The notes below the pieces were generated by a model. The model worked only from the letters and a program-made list of their open reading frames with translations, was not told the DNA's origin and searched no databases. Positions 10,566 to 21,290 of a stretch of 64,000 nt of DNA are shown one piece after another (the first letter of the stretch is position 1; every line of letters begins with the position of its first letter). The stretch is taken from assembly GCA_037447655.1 (NCBI GenBank), contig JBBHKE010002469.1:153820-217819 (forward strand), written 5' to 3'. This DNA comes from Zygnema cylindricum (lineage: Eukaryota; Streptophyta; Zygnematophyceae; Zygnematales; Zygnemataceae). The position numbers were made by a program, and so were the translations under genes.

Positions 10566-12345
10566 CTGTACCAGCCCTCTGTCCATGGATGCTGTCCATG
10601 GCTGAAGAAGTGACGTTCCCCTTGCCTTCCCCTTGCCTCTTTGGAAGTTGACCACACTGCCAGCGGTCGCTGGTTAGATGTGGGGTTTGCTTAGGTCTTA
10701 AGGACTCATGCGGGGAAGGCAGTGTAGCCACCGTTGAATCTCACACTAATAACCTAGAGGCCAAACAAACATGTTTTCTCTTAGCGATGAATCGTGTGTA
10801 GAGGGAGGGCTTGAAGCCATGAAGGGTGAGGATGTGAGGATTAGAGAATAAAAGATCCTGATGTAGTGGGAAATGGGAAATTTCCTAATGGAGGAGAAGG
10901 AATGTGGAGTACTTTACTCCTTCAAGAGCGAAGGAGTATTTTCTCGAATGATTCTTAAACTAGTGTAAACCTCCAACACTTGGGTGTTTTTTTTACCAAA
11001 TCTCGAAAATGAATTTCAATTTAAAACAAATGTTGATTAGATATCAAATTCGTGTACCTCTTGAAAGATTGTTGATTAGATATCTAATTTGTGTACTTTT
11101 TGAAAAATGATGCCACGAGGTGTTCAGAGATTACAACAATAGCATGCAACAAAGCCTTCGCAAACTCAATGTGAAAATGTTCAACAACTCCAAATACTCG
11201 AATATGTACAAAATTATAGAACACTAGACACTTGAAAAGAAGACGAAACATTCAATGGAAAAAAAAACCCATAAAACAACAACAATCACAGTGCACGCTA
11301 GTATAAATATATATAAGCAATATAATATGAGTATTGAAAGAACAAAATTTATATAGCTTATAAGGAGAAGAGTTGGATAAGAGACAAGCTATTCATTGTA
11401 TTCATGTATAAAACGGAAAAAAAAAATTGCTTGAAAACCAACTATACCCAGCATAACATTTTCAACATCAAAAAGGGCGAAAAAATGCATTAAACCATCA
11501 CAATTTAAACATCGCAAAAGCGACCTAAAAGTGATCAACAACTGAAACTGAAAATGGATTCCACGGATAATGTGGAATAGAGCAAAGTAATTTGAAGATT
11601 TTAAGGTGACTTTGACGCGTGGGAGGAGATGGAAAAAATAATGTTTGGGAGAAAATAAAAAGGATTACAGAGACTTGTAGTTTGGACCAAAATTGCAGTG
11701 GAGGAAAATAGGATCTGCATGAAAAACTGAACTGAAACAAAAAGTGAGAAAAATTGAATTTGCAACTATAAATTGTATATATAGCTGAAACTGAATCTTC
11801 ACCTGAAATTGTAATTCTAACGGAATCAAAAACTGAATTTGAAGATGAAAACAACGGTACCAGAAAATGAATTCGAAACATAAAACTTCTTTAGTTTTTC
11901 AAAAATGGTCTTAAAACGGTTAAACCTTCTTTCAATTCCATTTAAACTGACCTCCACTATAACTCCTCAGCTAGATCTACCGCACAGAACAATCTCACCA
12001 CTTGCCTCCTTCACTTGCTTAGACCTTTCCCTTCCCCACCCCCATTTGGCCTAATTTATGCCCTTTATATATATAAATGGGGTTTAAGATTGATTTTAAA
12101 TTAATGAAGTGGTTTTCTTTATGTTGTGGTGATTTTCAAATGGCGGAAGTAGTGCTTTTATACCTTCCGCTGGTTGAATAACGTCGCTCTGAAAAAATTC
12201 TCCGGCTCCCTCACGCTGCACTTAAAGCCGACTTGCAGCAGAATGCGAAATGGTGTGGTTTGAGGGGCTGCACGGGGCGGCAGGTGGCAGCGGCAGGGAG
12301 TGCGAGGAGCAGTGGCTCCTACGCAGACTTTTCACCTTTCTGTCA
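10566..12345. other. Unassigned 1.8-kb block inside the Harbinger-like element
   Basis: This stretch is absent from the related 770-bp elements, so it was either inserted or belongs to a longer progenitor. It holds a GC-richer start (10566-10740), an AT-rich middle with repeated ACTGAAACTG-type words (11530-11870), and a G-rich tail (12180-12310). Antisense frames at 10528-10731 and 11525-11881 show no transposase motif. I cannot name it or define its ends. Confidence 0.4.
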
Positions 12346-12728
12346 AAGGGTACTGTAGCCTCGAGACCCCTGCAAAAAAAAAACCGTACAATCTACTAGC
12401 GGACAAAACCCAACAACCTTGTACTTTTTTCTTTGGTCAAATTTTTTTTAAAACTTTTCACACGCGAGAATTTGTTTTCCTATTGGTGTAAACGGATTTA
12501 CTTAGCTTAAAACACATTGTCGATGTGTTTTATGATAAGTTCGAAGATGACGTGACACTGGGTCGAAAAAACGCAAAACGACAAATTTTCGTACTTCCTA
12601 AGTTCAAGAATGACGCAAATTGTACTAAACAAATTTGCGATTTCTTCGTACGGTCGCAGCTTAGGCAGTACGGCGCTAAGTTATGAAGGAAAACGACAGA
12701 AAAAAACCCGGACTTAAATTTACTTAGG

Positions 12729-13504
12729 ATGTCTCCATGTACTTGTAACTTAGCGAACTTACTTTGTATTTTAGCGCGGATCCGCTGGACCCGGTTTTCA
12801 AGTGTCCCTATGTCTGTAAGGACGAAATCGCAACTTACGCTTGTGACGATTGTATACGTCGACAATACCTGTGACGGTTGTCAACGTCTACAATCTGTGG
12901 TCGCACGTTATTTTTTGGAACTTCTTTGTGACGTCGCATGTCTTACCGTGACATTGTAGACGTAACGCATTCCAGCCTGGCAGTTTCACGGTTGAAGAAG
13001 ATGCGCTTTGCCCTTCGCGTCGCCTGTCCGCTCGAGGTGAAATGGCATCGGAATTTGAAGACCCCTGCAAATAAAAAATCCGTACTGGACGAAAACGGAC
13101 AAAATCAAACAAACTGTGTACTTCTTTTCGTCTTATTATAACGCAAACGGACAGAACATAGCGAACTATGTACTTTTCTTTGTCCTTGGAAATCGTATGA
13201 AATTTTTCGAAATTTAAGGCACGTGCGAAAAAATGTTCCTATTTGTCAATCGAAAAAACCTAATTTTAAATCACATCGCGCATGTGTTTTAAACAAAGGT
13301 TTGAAGATGACGTTTTTTGTCGTAGAAGTGGGTCGAAAAGCACAAGACGACAAATTTTCGTACATCCTAAGTTCAAGGATGACGCAAATTGTACTCTACA
13401 AATTTGCGATTCCTTCGTACGGTTGCAACTTAGGCAGTACGGCGCTAAGTTTTACGGCAAAACGACAGAAAAAAACCCTTACTTATGCACATGGGGACAC
13501 ACCC
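12729..13504. mobile_element. PIF/Harbinger-like MITE, full length, TTA duplication
   Basis: 776 bp, left end GGATGTCTCCATGTAC, right end the complement of GGGTGTGTCCCCATGTGC, flanked by TTA (12726-12728 and 13505-13507). It is nearly collinear with 7196-7972 and 43972-44750 over its whole length. It sits just inside the right end of the larger Harbinger-like element. Non-coding. Confidence 0.8.
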
Positions 13505-13946
13505 TTAGCCAAATGGGGCCGCACCTTTATTACCCGTCCTTTTGATGTCTACATAATATGTGTAACCGTACAAAATCTGACAATTCGTACGCCACACGAT
13601 AACATGGTCGATGTTCACACGGTCGACGGGCGAACATATGAGAACGTGATATTTTTCGACGAGTTTGTGTCTCTTTCTTCCAGCGCACATTCACATGTGT
13701 GAACAATAATGTTAAGTATCTTTTTATGCCTTTGTAATTCAAAAAGTACAATTTCGTACGGAGATACCCTGACCGTACGCCACGCTATTTCCATCGCATT
13801 GTACTTCCATTATTAACGCTAATTGAAAAAAAAAACCTAATTAGAATAATGGAAAAATTAAAATTATGGATTGTATTTCAGGTTTTTTTTTTTGAAAAAA
13901 GGGCACCGAATTAGCGTTATATACTCTAATAGCGATTGGAGTTGTA

Positions 13947-14386
13947 GTGCATCTTTCTATCCGTACATTGTGAGTGCATTCCTGTCTGCGTTCTGTTCAA
14001 ATTTTTTCTTTATCGTGCTGTACGATACAGTACGAACGTACGATCCAAATGTCCCTCACAGGGGCAATACCGCGTTCAGTCGTTCACAGTCCACCGACTT
14101 CTCACATATGTCAGCAGTCTGAACGCTTCCTCATATTTCAATCCATTATGTCTCACGCCACGTCACATAACCGACATTCAATCTCCACCTAGGCCTGCCA
14201 CGTGTACTGCAGAATGCACAGGCGTCGCTACTTAAATTTGGAATGAAACGCGTTCCCGTTCCAATTGACAATTGTGCTTCGCCTTCTCTCTCTCCTCGGC
14301 GTATTCTCAGCGAATTATTCTCTTCGGCTGCTCAGCGAATTATTCGAATTTCTCTCTCTGGTAATTAAATCTCTCTTTGGTCAGCC
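13947..14386 (+). promoter_or_regulatory. Proximal upstream region of LOR copy C
   Basis: Aligns with 1373-1797 upstream of copy A, including GTGCATTCCTGTCTGCGTTC-like sequence, the TTAAATTTGGAA block (14230), CAATTGACAATTGTGCTT (14260) and the CT-rich leader. The distal part of the same promoter lies at 8183-8220, separated by the 5.7-kb nest. Whether copy C is still expressed normally is unknown. Confidence 0.45.
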
Positions 14387-16122
14387 ATGGCGGCTTCAAA
14401 AGAAATAATGGTGACGTCACCGAAAACTCCTATGGCTCTTATTGGCAGCCAGTTCTGCCACTCGCAGGAGTCCACGTGGATCTTGGAGGATAGTTTTGAC
14501 GCACGTTCCAAGGAGGAGCATCCCATTGCTGACGTCAGCGGAAAAGTACTCTTTCACCTCAATGTCAAGTTAGTTTCTTCTTCTCTCCCTCCCTCTCTTT
14601 CTGGGAGAAAAGAGATTGTTCAATTTTTGCAAATCCGATGATATTTTTTTTTAATTCTAATGTTTATCAGTCGCCTATTATTTCTATTTCTTATATTTAA
14701 ACTGTCAAATTAAAATACCACAATAGTGTTAGTCTTTTAAAAAAAAATCCCTTGATTTTTTGTCGTGTACCCAAAAACCAAATCTTATGTGGTCATATTA
14801 TTTTGATTTTATTCAGTTCAATTTTTCCTGAAGCCCATTTTACTCAATTATTTTCCCTTCCCCCACCCCCTTTTTTTTCCTTCCCTCCCTTTTTTGACAA
14901 CAGAAATAAAAGCAACCGATGGAAAAAAACTCTTAAGGACCCAAATGGAAACACTATTTGTTGTAGCTTCAGGCCAAATACTCGGAAAAATGAAGTTTTT
15001 GTCTGCCCGGGAGAAGATTTTGACCAATCAAAATATTTATTTCGAATGCAGTGGAAATCCAGTGTAAAATCTGTTTCAATCAATGTATGTTCCCAATCGC
15101 AAATTTTCGAAAAAATAAAAATAAAAAATAGTTCCTTGTTATTGGAGGTTGATTGAATCTTACCTATTTTCTAAACTTTTGTCTTAATTTTGGTTTTTGG
15201 GTTCGTTTTAGTTTGAATTTTCTATTGTAGTTTTAGCGTTGTTTTTGTCATTCGGAGCTAATGTGGTAGAAATATTCACACTTTTTATCTTTTTTGAAGT
15301 CTTGTTGTTTCTTTCGTGTGGTGGCTTTTTTTTTTTTCCTCCATTGTTATAGGTCTATCTTCCAGAATCAAATGATGAAGACCCTCATTTTATTATTGAA
15401 GGTTTGGGAAGCTCTCCAAGTTTCACAGTGAGTATATCACAAGTGTAAATTTAGAGATTTTCTTATCCCTCCCCCCCCTCCTTTGTACTTAACACTATTT
15501 AAAAATTCAAATAGTAATTGCCCTTTTACCCTTTTATCCTAATTGTAAATTCAACCCTCCTTTTAAAACCTCCTTCATGGATGCAAACTAACTTCTACAT
15601 TTTTATAATGTTCACCGTTTTTTTTTTTTTTTTTTTTTTCGTTTGAAAATCTAGCTTGGTGATGGTGAACTAAATTTTTTTAGGGTTTGACTGACCTTCT
15701 TCAACATCTAATTCTAAGCAAAAAAAATTATGCATTCATGTTTTTGCCATTTTTCGCGTTTGCCTTTGTTAACTTTTTTTTGTTTTTTTTGCGATTTCGC
15801 AGTTTAAAAAACCGGACGAGAGAGCTTTCGCTCACATTTTCTTTGAAATTACGTCATGGGTGTATGCCAAAAAATCCTACCATTGTACAATTAGCAAAAA
15901 TGTTGATACAGCTTTCTTCCTTATGGTTTTATGCTATCTTGAGGACATGTTGCCCTCCATCGGCCCTTCACAAATTACAGGTAAAATCTTTGTTTTTGCC
16001 TTAATATTTTTTTTTCTGGTTGAAATTTTTGATAACGAGTCAATGCGTAATATATCCATATTTTAGTGTGGATTTTATTTGTAGATGTTTGCTCATTGAT
16101 AACCACATTTAGTGTGGTTTGA
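14387..16122 (+). CDS. LURP-one-related (LOR) family protein, copy C
   Basis: Exons 14387-14568, 14904-15084, 15353-15427, 15803-15980 and a tentative 16085-16122 give about 217 residues. Splice borders and phases equal those of copy A, including the doubtful last exon, whose frame again ends in TGA after ITTF.VV. The start ATG lies in GCCATGG. Landmarks: STWILEDSFDARSKEEHPIA, CCSFRPNTRKN, FIIEGLGSSPSFT and the helix NVDTAFFLMVLCYLEDM (about 179-195). If exon 5 is not used, the frame reads into the intron to a stop near 16066. The promoter is split by a transposon nest, but the coding exons show no damage. Function is inferred from the family, as for copy A. Confidence 0.82.
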
Positions 16123-16512
16123 TGAACTTAATTCGGACAACTTCTTAACCATGGATGAATGCAAGTTGGTTCATGTTTTGAGCTAAAAACTAAAAAGGTT
16201 GCCCATTATAAACTGAAACATGATCCATTGAAGGGTAAATAATTGGTAAGACTGGCTGTGTATAACCTCAATCGGAAAATTAAATCATTTGTGTTTCACA
16301 ATTTAAAAATTACACTGAATTAGCAAAACGAACGTTGAAATAAAAACATTGCTAAAAAAACCATGGACAAATTAACATTGACAAATTAGCATATGGCGAA
16401 TTAAAGTTGACAGATTACCATTGAAGAATTAGCATTGACAAAAAAATATTGACAAATGAAAATTGACAAATAGTGTGAACTGAATCTGACAGATATTGCA
16501 AAAGACGAAGTA
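16123..16512. promoter_or_regulatory. C-D intergenic region, probable promoter of copy D
   Basis: Homologous to the A-B spacer. Between about 16325 and 16490 it consists mostly of degenerate words of the form ACATTGACAAATTA repeated some eight times, more than in the A-B spacer, and so about 60 bp longer. It ends directly at the copy D start. No standard promoter box is assignable. Confidence 0.4.
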
Positions 16513-18387
16513 ATGCTGACGTCACCGACGACTCCTATGGCCATTATTGGCAGCCGGTTCTGCCAATCACAGGAGTCCACGTGGATCCTGAAGGATGGTT
16601 TTAACGCACGTTCCAAGGAGGAACATCCCATTGCTGACGTCAGCGGACATCTTCTCTTCAATCTCTCTGTCAAGTCCGTTTCTACTCTCTCTCCCTCCCT
16701 CTCTCTCTTTTTGGGATTCTGGGTTCATTTAGTTTTTGCAAACCTGGTGACATTTGCTTATGATTTCAATTGTCTCCTCCTTTGTTTTTTTCTTTTTTTA
16801 CTTTCCATTTTGCTTGCGTTTTTGATTCAATACTGCAAAAGTTTTCTATCATTCATTTTTTTTTCTGTACTTTTCCTGAATGTTTTTTCTTTAACAGTCA
16901 AATTTTACCACAAACTGATCTTGTCGTTTCCAGAAACTTCCTCCATTTTTTTGTTGTGTACCTAAAAACCAAACCTTGCATGCAAATGCTCTTTCTTTTA
17001 AGTTTTTGTCTGTTCAAATTCGTACCAAATCCATGTTCCTAAATCACCTCTCCTCCCCTCCCCTCCCCCCTCCTTTTTTTTTCCTTCTGGTTTTCCTGAC
17101 AACAGAAACAAAAGCAATCACTTGAAAAAAACTTTATTGGACCCAAATGGAAACACTATTTGTTGTAGCTTCAGACCAAATACTTTACAAGATGATGTTT
17201 TTGTCTGCCCGGGAGGCCTTTTCGACGAATCGAATTATTTCTTTCGAATGCAATGCGAACGCTTTATACCCAACAAACCACATTTTACAATTAGGGTATG
17301 TCACAATTAATTTTAAACACAAATGTTTTCGTACTAAAAAAAATCGTATTTAATGAAGGTTTATATTATTCTCACTTCTAAAAAAAATAAAAATGGTTTG
17401 AAGAAGGTTTGGGATGAAGGCTTTTTTTTTTTTCTTTTCTTTTTAAGTTTGATCTTAGTTTCAATTTTGATCTTATATTTAGTTTCAGTCTCAGTTTTAG
17501 TTTCGGTTTTGATTTTGACTTTGGTTTATTTTTTGTTTTCGTTCCTGGAGCTAATGTGGTATGAACATTCACACCTTTTTCTTATTTTTTCCCGTTTTCC
17601 CGTTTTGGTGTTTTTGTGTTTGTGGGTTTTTTTCCATTTTTTCCTTTTTTTAGATCTATCTTCCAAAATCCCCTTTAGATAACCCAGATTTTATTGTGGA
17701 GCATTTAGGAAGCTTCTCGGGTGTCACGGTGAGTCGACCACAATTGTGAATTAAGTCTTTTTTTTTGTGAATTTTTTCTTTCCCCCTCCCCCCTTTGCTT
17801 TTAACACTACTTAGCATATCCAAATGATCTTTCCTTTGTTAATATTTTATCCATATTGTGAATTTGCTCCCTATCATTTTTTTTCTTCTTTAAACCAATT
17901 TGACAAATGCAAAGGAGTTGTGCATTTTTCTAATGTTGACCGTTCTTGTTATAATTAATTTTCTCGCTTACGCTGACTCACATTTTAATATATGACTAAA
18001 ATCATTCATCATTCGATTTTAAGTTTTTTTTATCAAGACTTTTCATGCGTTCCGTTTCTATTTTCTAATTTCCACGTTTCCGGTTTTGCATGCTTCCCAT
18101 ATATTGTAATAAAAGTCTTTTGTTTTTTTCGAGAGTTTTTGCAGTTTAGGACATCGGACAAGACGACTTTCGCTAAGGTCTCCCTGGAGACTACTTCGTG
18201 GTGGCTTGCCAAAAAATCTTACCATTGTACAATTAGCAAAAATGTGGACACTGCTTTCTTTCTTATGGTTTTATGTTATTTTGAAGACATGCTTGTGGAA
18301 TATGTTCCCTCGCCTGCCTGTGTAGCAGGAGAACTCGCAGCTGGTCTTGGAGAACTCGCCGCTGGTCTTGCGGGACTTGCTAGTTGA
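16513..18387 (+). CDS. LURP-one-related (LOR) family protein, copy D
   Basis: Four exons, 16513-16673, 17106-17295, 17654-17728 and 18145-18387, all GT-AG, encode about 222 residues. Structure and sequence follow copy B: short N-terminus (MLTSPTTPMAII), RFIPNKPHFTIR at the end of exon 2, helix NVDTAFFLMVLCYFEDM (about 175-191), then EYVPSPACVAGELAAG. The tail carries a small internal repeat (GELAAGL twice, then AGLAS), which makes it seven residues longer than B. Introns are T-rich with CT-rich tracts like those of the other copies. A copia LTR begins only 31 bp after the stop codon and may supply or disturb the 3' end of the transcript. Likely Tubby-like/LOR fold. Confidence 0.83.
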
Positions 18388-18418
18388 GTTATTTAAAAGC
18401 TATTGGATATGTAGCAAT

Positions 18419-18858
18419 TGTTAGACTCTTTGTGAAACAGCGTCTTAGTTTTGTTGAGCGCCGCAATATAAGGTACTTAGTAAGTGTGTGATTTGTGTGG
18501 CATGGTATGTTCAGGTAGTTTATAGTTTGGTTTGTTTTTGTTTTGTGTGTACAGTAGACCTTTGTCCTACACGGCGGTATGTTGTTTTGTACAGTACCGC
18601 ATATTTTATGTTAGTACAGTAGTAACATACTTTGATTGGTTCGAGCGACGTGCGATCTATTTGTGCCTGGTAGTACTTGTTTGTTTCATGTGAGAGAGTA
18701 TTTAGGACTTAGTCATTTTGGACGAGTTTATCTTTTGTAAGGGGAAAAACTTCGGGTGAAATATATCTGTCTTTTGCTGGAGTATTTTCTTCTTGCGTTC
18801 TTTGCTTCCGCACTTGTGTTTATTCTTTCTTCTATTATATTGTGATTCGATCCTATCA
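18419..18858 (+). mobile_element. 5' LTR of truncated copia element 1
   Basis: Starts TGTTAGACTC and ends CCTATCA, 440 bp. The left border is fixed by comparison: after copy B the sequence ATATGCAGCAAT continues uninterrupted, whereas after copy D it breaks at GCAAT into this LTR. A primer-binding site follows after two bases. No matching 3' LTR is present in the window. Confidence 0.75.
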
Positions 18859-18860
18859 AG

Positions 18861-18873
18861 TGGTATTGGAACC
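18861..18873 (+). other. Primer-binding site, initiator tRNA-Met 3'-end type
   Basis: TGGTATTGGAACC lies two bases after the LTR end and resembles the usual plant copia site TGGTATCAGAGC, complementary to the 3' end of initiator tRNA-Met, with changes in its second half. Confidence 0.6.
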
Positions 18874-20552
18874 ACTGTGCTCCATTTAGAGGCTTTCAAG
18901 GTGGCAAGTCTTGCCGCCATGGGGGGAAAGAAGAAGTCCTCATCTACACCTTCTCCTATTGCGGCTCCTAATTTGGATCTACCGGATCCGCCAGATCTGA
19001 CCGATTCATCTCCAGATCAGAGTGTGAAAGATTTCGACTTCGGAGGAGAGGCTTTTGAAGAGGCTTCTCCCTCAAATCCACTACCAAAAGGAGAAGAGAA
19101 ACAAGGAGTGGTGTTGACAGAAGATCGTCTCAATGAGTTGTTTGACGGCTTTCTCACTCTTGTAGATCAACGAATCACGGATGCTAATCGGAAGGGGAAG
19201 TTTAAGGTGGAGGAGGAGGACCCTATCTTAAATACTCTTGAGATCGGTTCAGATGGAGGGGTCGAGAATGATTATGCTTTGAGGGAGATTCTCCGAAAGG
19301 GGAAGTTTGTGATCGAGAACAACTCGGATCTAGAATATGAATCGGATGATGAGTTACCGATCCCTTCCATGCCCGGAAAGATCGTCCTTTTCAACGGATC
19401 TAACTATCAAATTTGGTATAAATATATTAAGGCTCAACTCATTCTTCGTCACCTTTAGAAAATCGTGAACAGAGAAGAGAAGATGCGGATCGACGATCCG
19501 AAGGCTCGCCGCCTTTGGAAGAAGAAAAATCTTGCGGCCATCACCGGCCTCATGCAATCTTGCACCGCTTCGGTGCATGATCATTTCCTTACCCGAGATA
19601 CGGCACATGTGTTGGAAGGCGCTCGAAGGCCAATTTGAGAAATGACTTCAAAATAAGGGACAATATGCTTATACAGACTTTATTCAATTTAAGATAAAGT
19701 CTAACGAATCGATCGATGATGCGATCACGCAATACAATACTATTGTGGAGCAACTCTCAAGAAAAGGCCAGATTGTTATTGAAGAAGATAAGGTGATCGG
19801 TCTCATCAATGCGTTACCCGATAATCTCACTTACCTCAAGGAAATTCTTTGGGCGCAAACAAATCCTAGTTATGAATTTATTTTGAATTATCTTAAAACC
19901 ACCGAGAGAAATCGTGGAGGTCCTCCTAAAGCTTCGGCCTCGGATGGATCTTTGAATGCGTCCTCCGAAGAACCCGCGGATCCAAATTTTCTCCGTGGGG
20001 GAAGAGGGGGAAGAGGAAGAGGAGGCGGATCTAGGGGAAGGGGGAGGAGCACGGGAAACTTTCCCGGTCAACCTCCTTTCCAAGATCAATATGGGATCAC
20101 GTGCCTTCGATGCAACAAAGCCGGTCATATATCCTCCTCATGCCCAGACAAAGAAAAACAATGCCACTATTGTGGGAAATGGGGACATATTAGTCCCCAA
20201 TGCTACGCGAGACCTAAGGGTGGCGGCGGTCACGGCAGTCACGGCGGCGGCGGCGACATATTTAGTGGATGTGGCGGTGGCCGATTTGATAGAGGGGGTC
20301 GCGGTGGACGTGGCGGCCGATTTGGCGGCCATGGCCACTTCGTCCGAGAAAATGATGAGAGGGAGGAAGGTCCGATTACCTTCTCCACGCAAAGTTCCAC
20401 CGACGAACCTCCAAATATCGAATCGCAAAACGATAAAGAGTGGATTTTATACTCCGACGCCTCGCATCACATATGTACGAACGACACACTCTTTGACGAA
20501 ATGCGCGCCTTGACCGTAACGAAGAGAATCACAATCGCCAGCGGTCAAGCTA

Positions 20553-21154
20553 TGTAACAGGGTTACAGAGTTGGGTACTTAGTAGCTAGCAACTAGGATT
20601 CTATAGTTGCGGTGTCAGAGCAGCGCAGCTGCGATTCCAGACCAGCGCAACATAACAGCGTAGCAACTTAGCGGCGTAGCTACTAAGTAGCGTAGCAGCG
20701 CAGCAGAGCAACTGCGCTGCGATTCCAGACCAGCGCAACATAACAGCGTAGCAACTTAGTGGCGTAGCTACTAAGTAGCGTAGCAGCGCAGCAGAGCAAC
20801 GCAGCTTAGCAGTATAGCAACGCCGCGGAATGTAGATAGAACGGCATTGTTCTAGAAGGATATTTTGAGATTTGTCTCGGTTGACCGTGAAGATCCACGT
20901 GTACAGTTGTACACTACTGGGTTGATTGCCAGCTAGCTAGTTTAAGTAGTGAAGTAGACCTAGTCAGCAGGTGACAGGTGACTCTTTGAATAGACCTTCG
21001 CAGTGAGCGCTGAATCTTGTAATCTACTCCTAGGTAATGAAGTGCAACCTTGTCAGTCTTGACTGTGTACTCTTGCTTTTGCTACAAGAAGATCCTTGGA
21101 GCTTTCCGCTGTGCATTGTGGTGTATTGTGGTGCCTATTGTTGTTCCTTTTATT
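20553..21154 (+). mobile_element. Solo-LTR-like insertion in the protease of element 1
   Basis: 602 bp beginning TGTAACAGGG and flanked by a 5-bp direct repeat AGCTA (20548-20552 and 21155-21159). Removing it restores the protease reading frame across Gly-Gln-Ala to Ile-Ser-Val. A 5-bp duplication and TG start fit a solo LTR, though the end reads TTTTATT rather than the usual CA. It contains no gene. CAGCG/GTAGC-rich sequence inside resembles sequence at 38640-38800 and the reverse complement of 38270-38460. Confidence 0.72.
20628..20825. repeat. 88-bp tandem repeat rich in GCAGC/GTAGC words
   Basis: The sequence starting GCGATTCCAGACCAGCGCAA recurs after 88 bp (GATTCCAG at 20633 and 20721), and each unit is itself made of AGCGTAGCA-type words. 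It lies within the solo-LTR-like insertion. Confidence 0.75.
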
Positions 21155-21290
21155 AGCTATTTCCGTCGGTACAGTTGGTACCAAACGCCTTGATTTAATT
21201 TCGTTAGATCCAAACAGATCTGAGCGAATCTTTGATATCCAGCATTTGAATGTCCTTTATATTCCGGGCGGCTCCGCAAATCTTTTGAGC

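Larger units (their letters stand above)
9316..13526. mobile_element. Harbinger-like element of 4.2 kb, expanded by internal insertions
   Basis: The left terminus is GGGTGTGGCCCCATGTAG after TTA 9313-9315. The right terminus is the complement of a GGTGCGGCCCCATTTGGC-like end before TTA 13527-13529. Left-end body sequence (9316-9411, 9876-10040) and right-end body sequence (12346-12725, 13508-13526) together make up the 770-bp element seen whole at 39925-40694. The extra length comes from a 458-bp MITE (9412-9869), a 521-bp TA element (10043-10563), an unassigned 1.8-kb block (10566-12345) and a second Harbinger-like MITE (12729-13504). Confidence 0.72.
8221..13944. mobile_element. TA-target inverted-repeat element in the copy C promoter, heavily nested
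   Basis: The left end is CACCGTCAATCATTATTAAAG after TA 8219-8220. The right end (13924-13944) is its imperfect inverted complement (about 15 of 21 positions) before TA 13945-13946. Joining the flanks restores the uninterrupted promoter sequence of copy A near 1366-1372. Without its inner insertions the element would be about 535 bp, matching the 555-bp relative at 24171-24725, with which it shares body sequence at 9228-9315 and 13530-13944. It contains a hAT element (8252-9219) and a Harbinger-like element (9316-13526) that itself holds three or more insertions. Confidence 0.8.
18919..21290 (+). pseudogene. Copia gag-protease remnant, broken and truncated
   Basis: Starts at ATG 18919 (MGGKKKSS). 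Gag follows in a first frame to TAG 19456-19458 and then in shifted frames (19459-19744, with a further in-frame TGA and a frameshift near 19608), resuming at 19745. The UBN2-type gag core (about 19390-19900) is followed by a Gly/Arg-rich segment and two CCHC knuckles, CLRCNKAGHISSSC and CHYCGKWGHISPQC (20100-20220). The protease begins with WILYSDASHH, where the usual Asp-Ser-Gly is altered to Ser-Asp-Ala. It is split by a 602-bp insertion (20553-21154), resumes at GTVGTKRLDL and stops at SANLLS (21290), where an antisense copia fragment begins. It cannot encode functional products. Confidence 0.85.

Noticed and set aside
15860-16066. LOR copy C ending by read-through into a long hydrophobic tail
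   Set aside because: The tail (LIFFFLVEIF) comes from T-rich intron-like sequence after a GTAAAAT donor and is not matched in copy A, whereas a spliced end is. Kept only as an alternative.
17378-17572. Antisense Lys-rich frame in intron 2 of copy D
   Set aside because: It mirrors the T-rich, TTTGATTTT-repetitive intron on the coding strand and lies between two good LOR exons.
20138-20428. Antisense Ala/Thr-rich frame
   Set aside because: Shadow of the Gly-rich gag tail and zinc-knuckle region on the plus strand.
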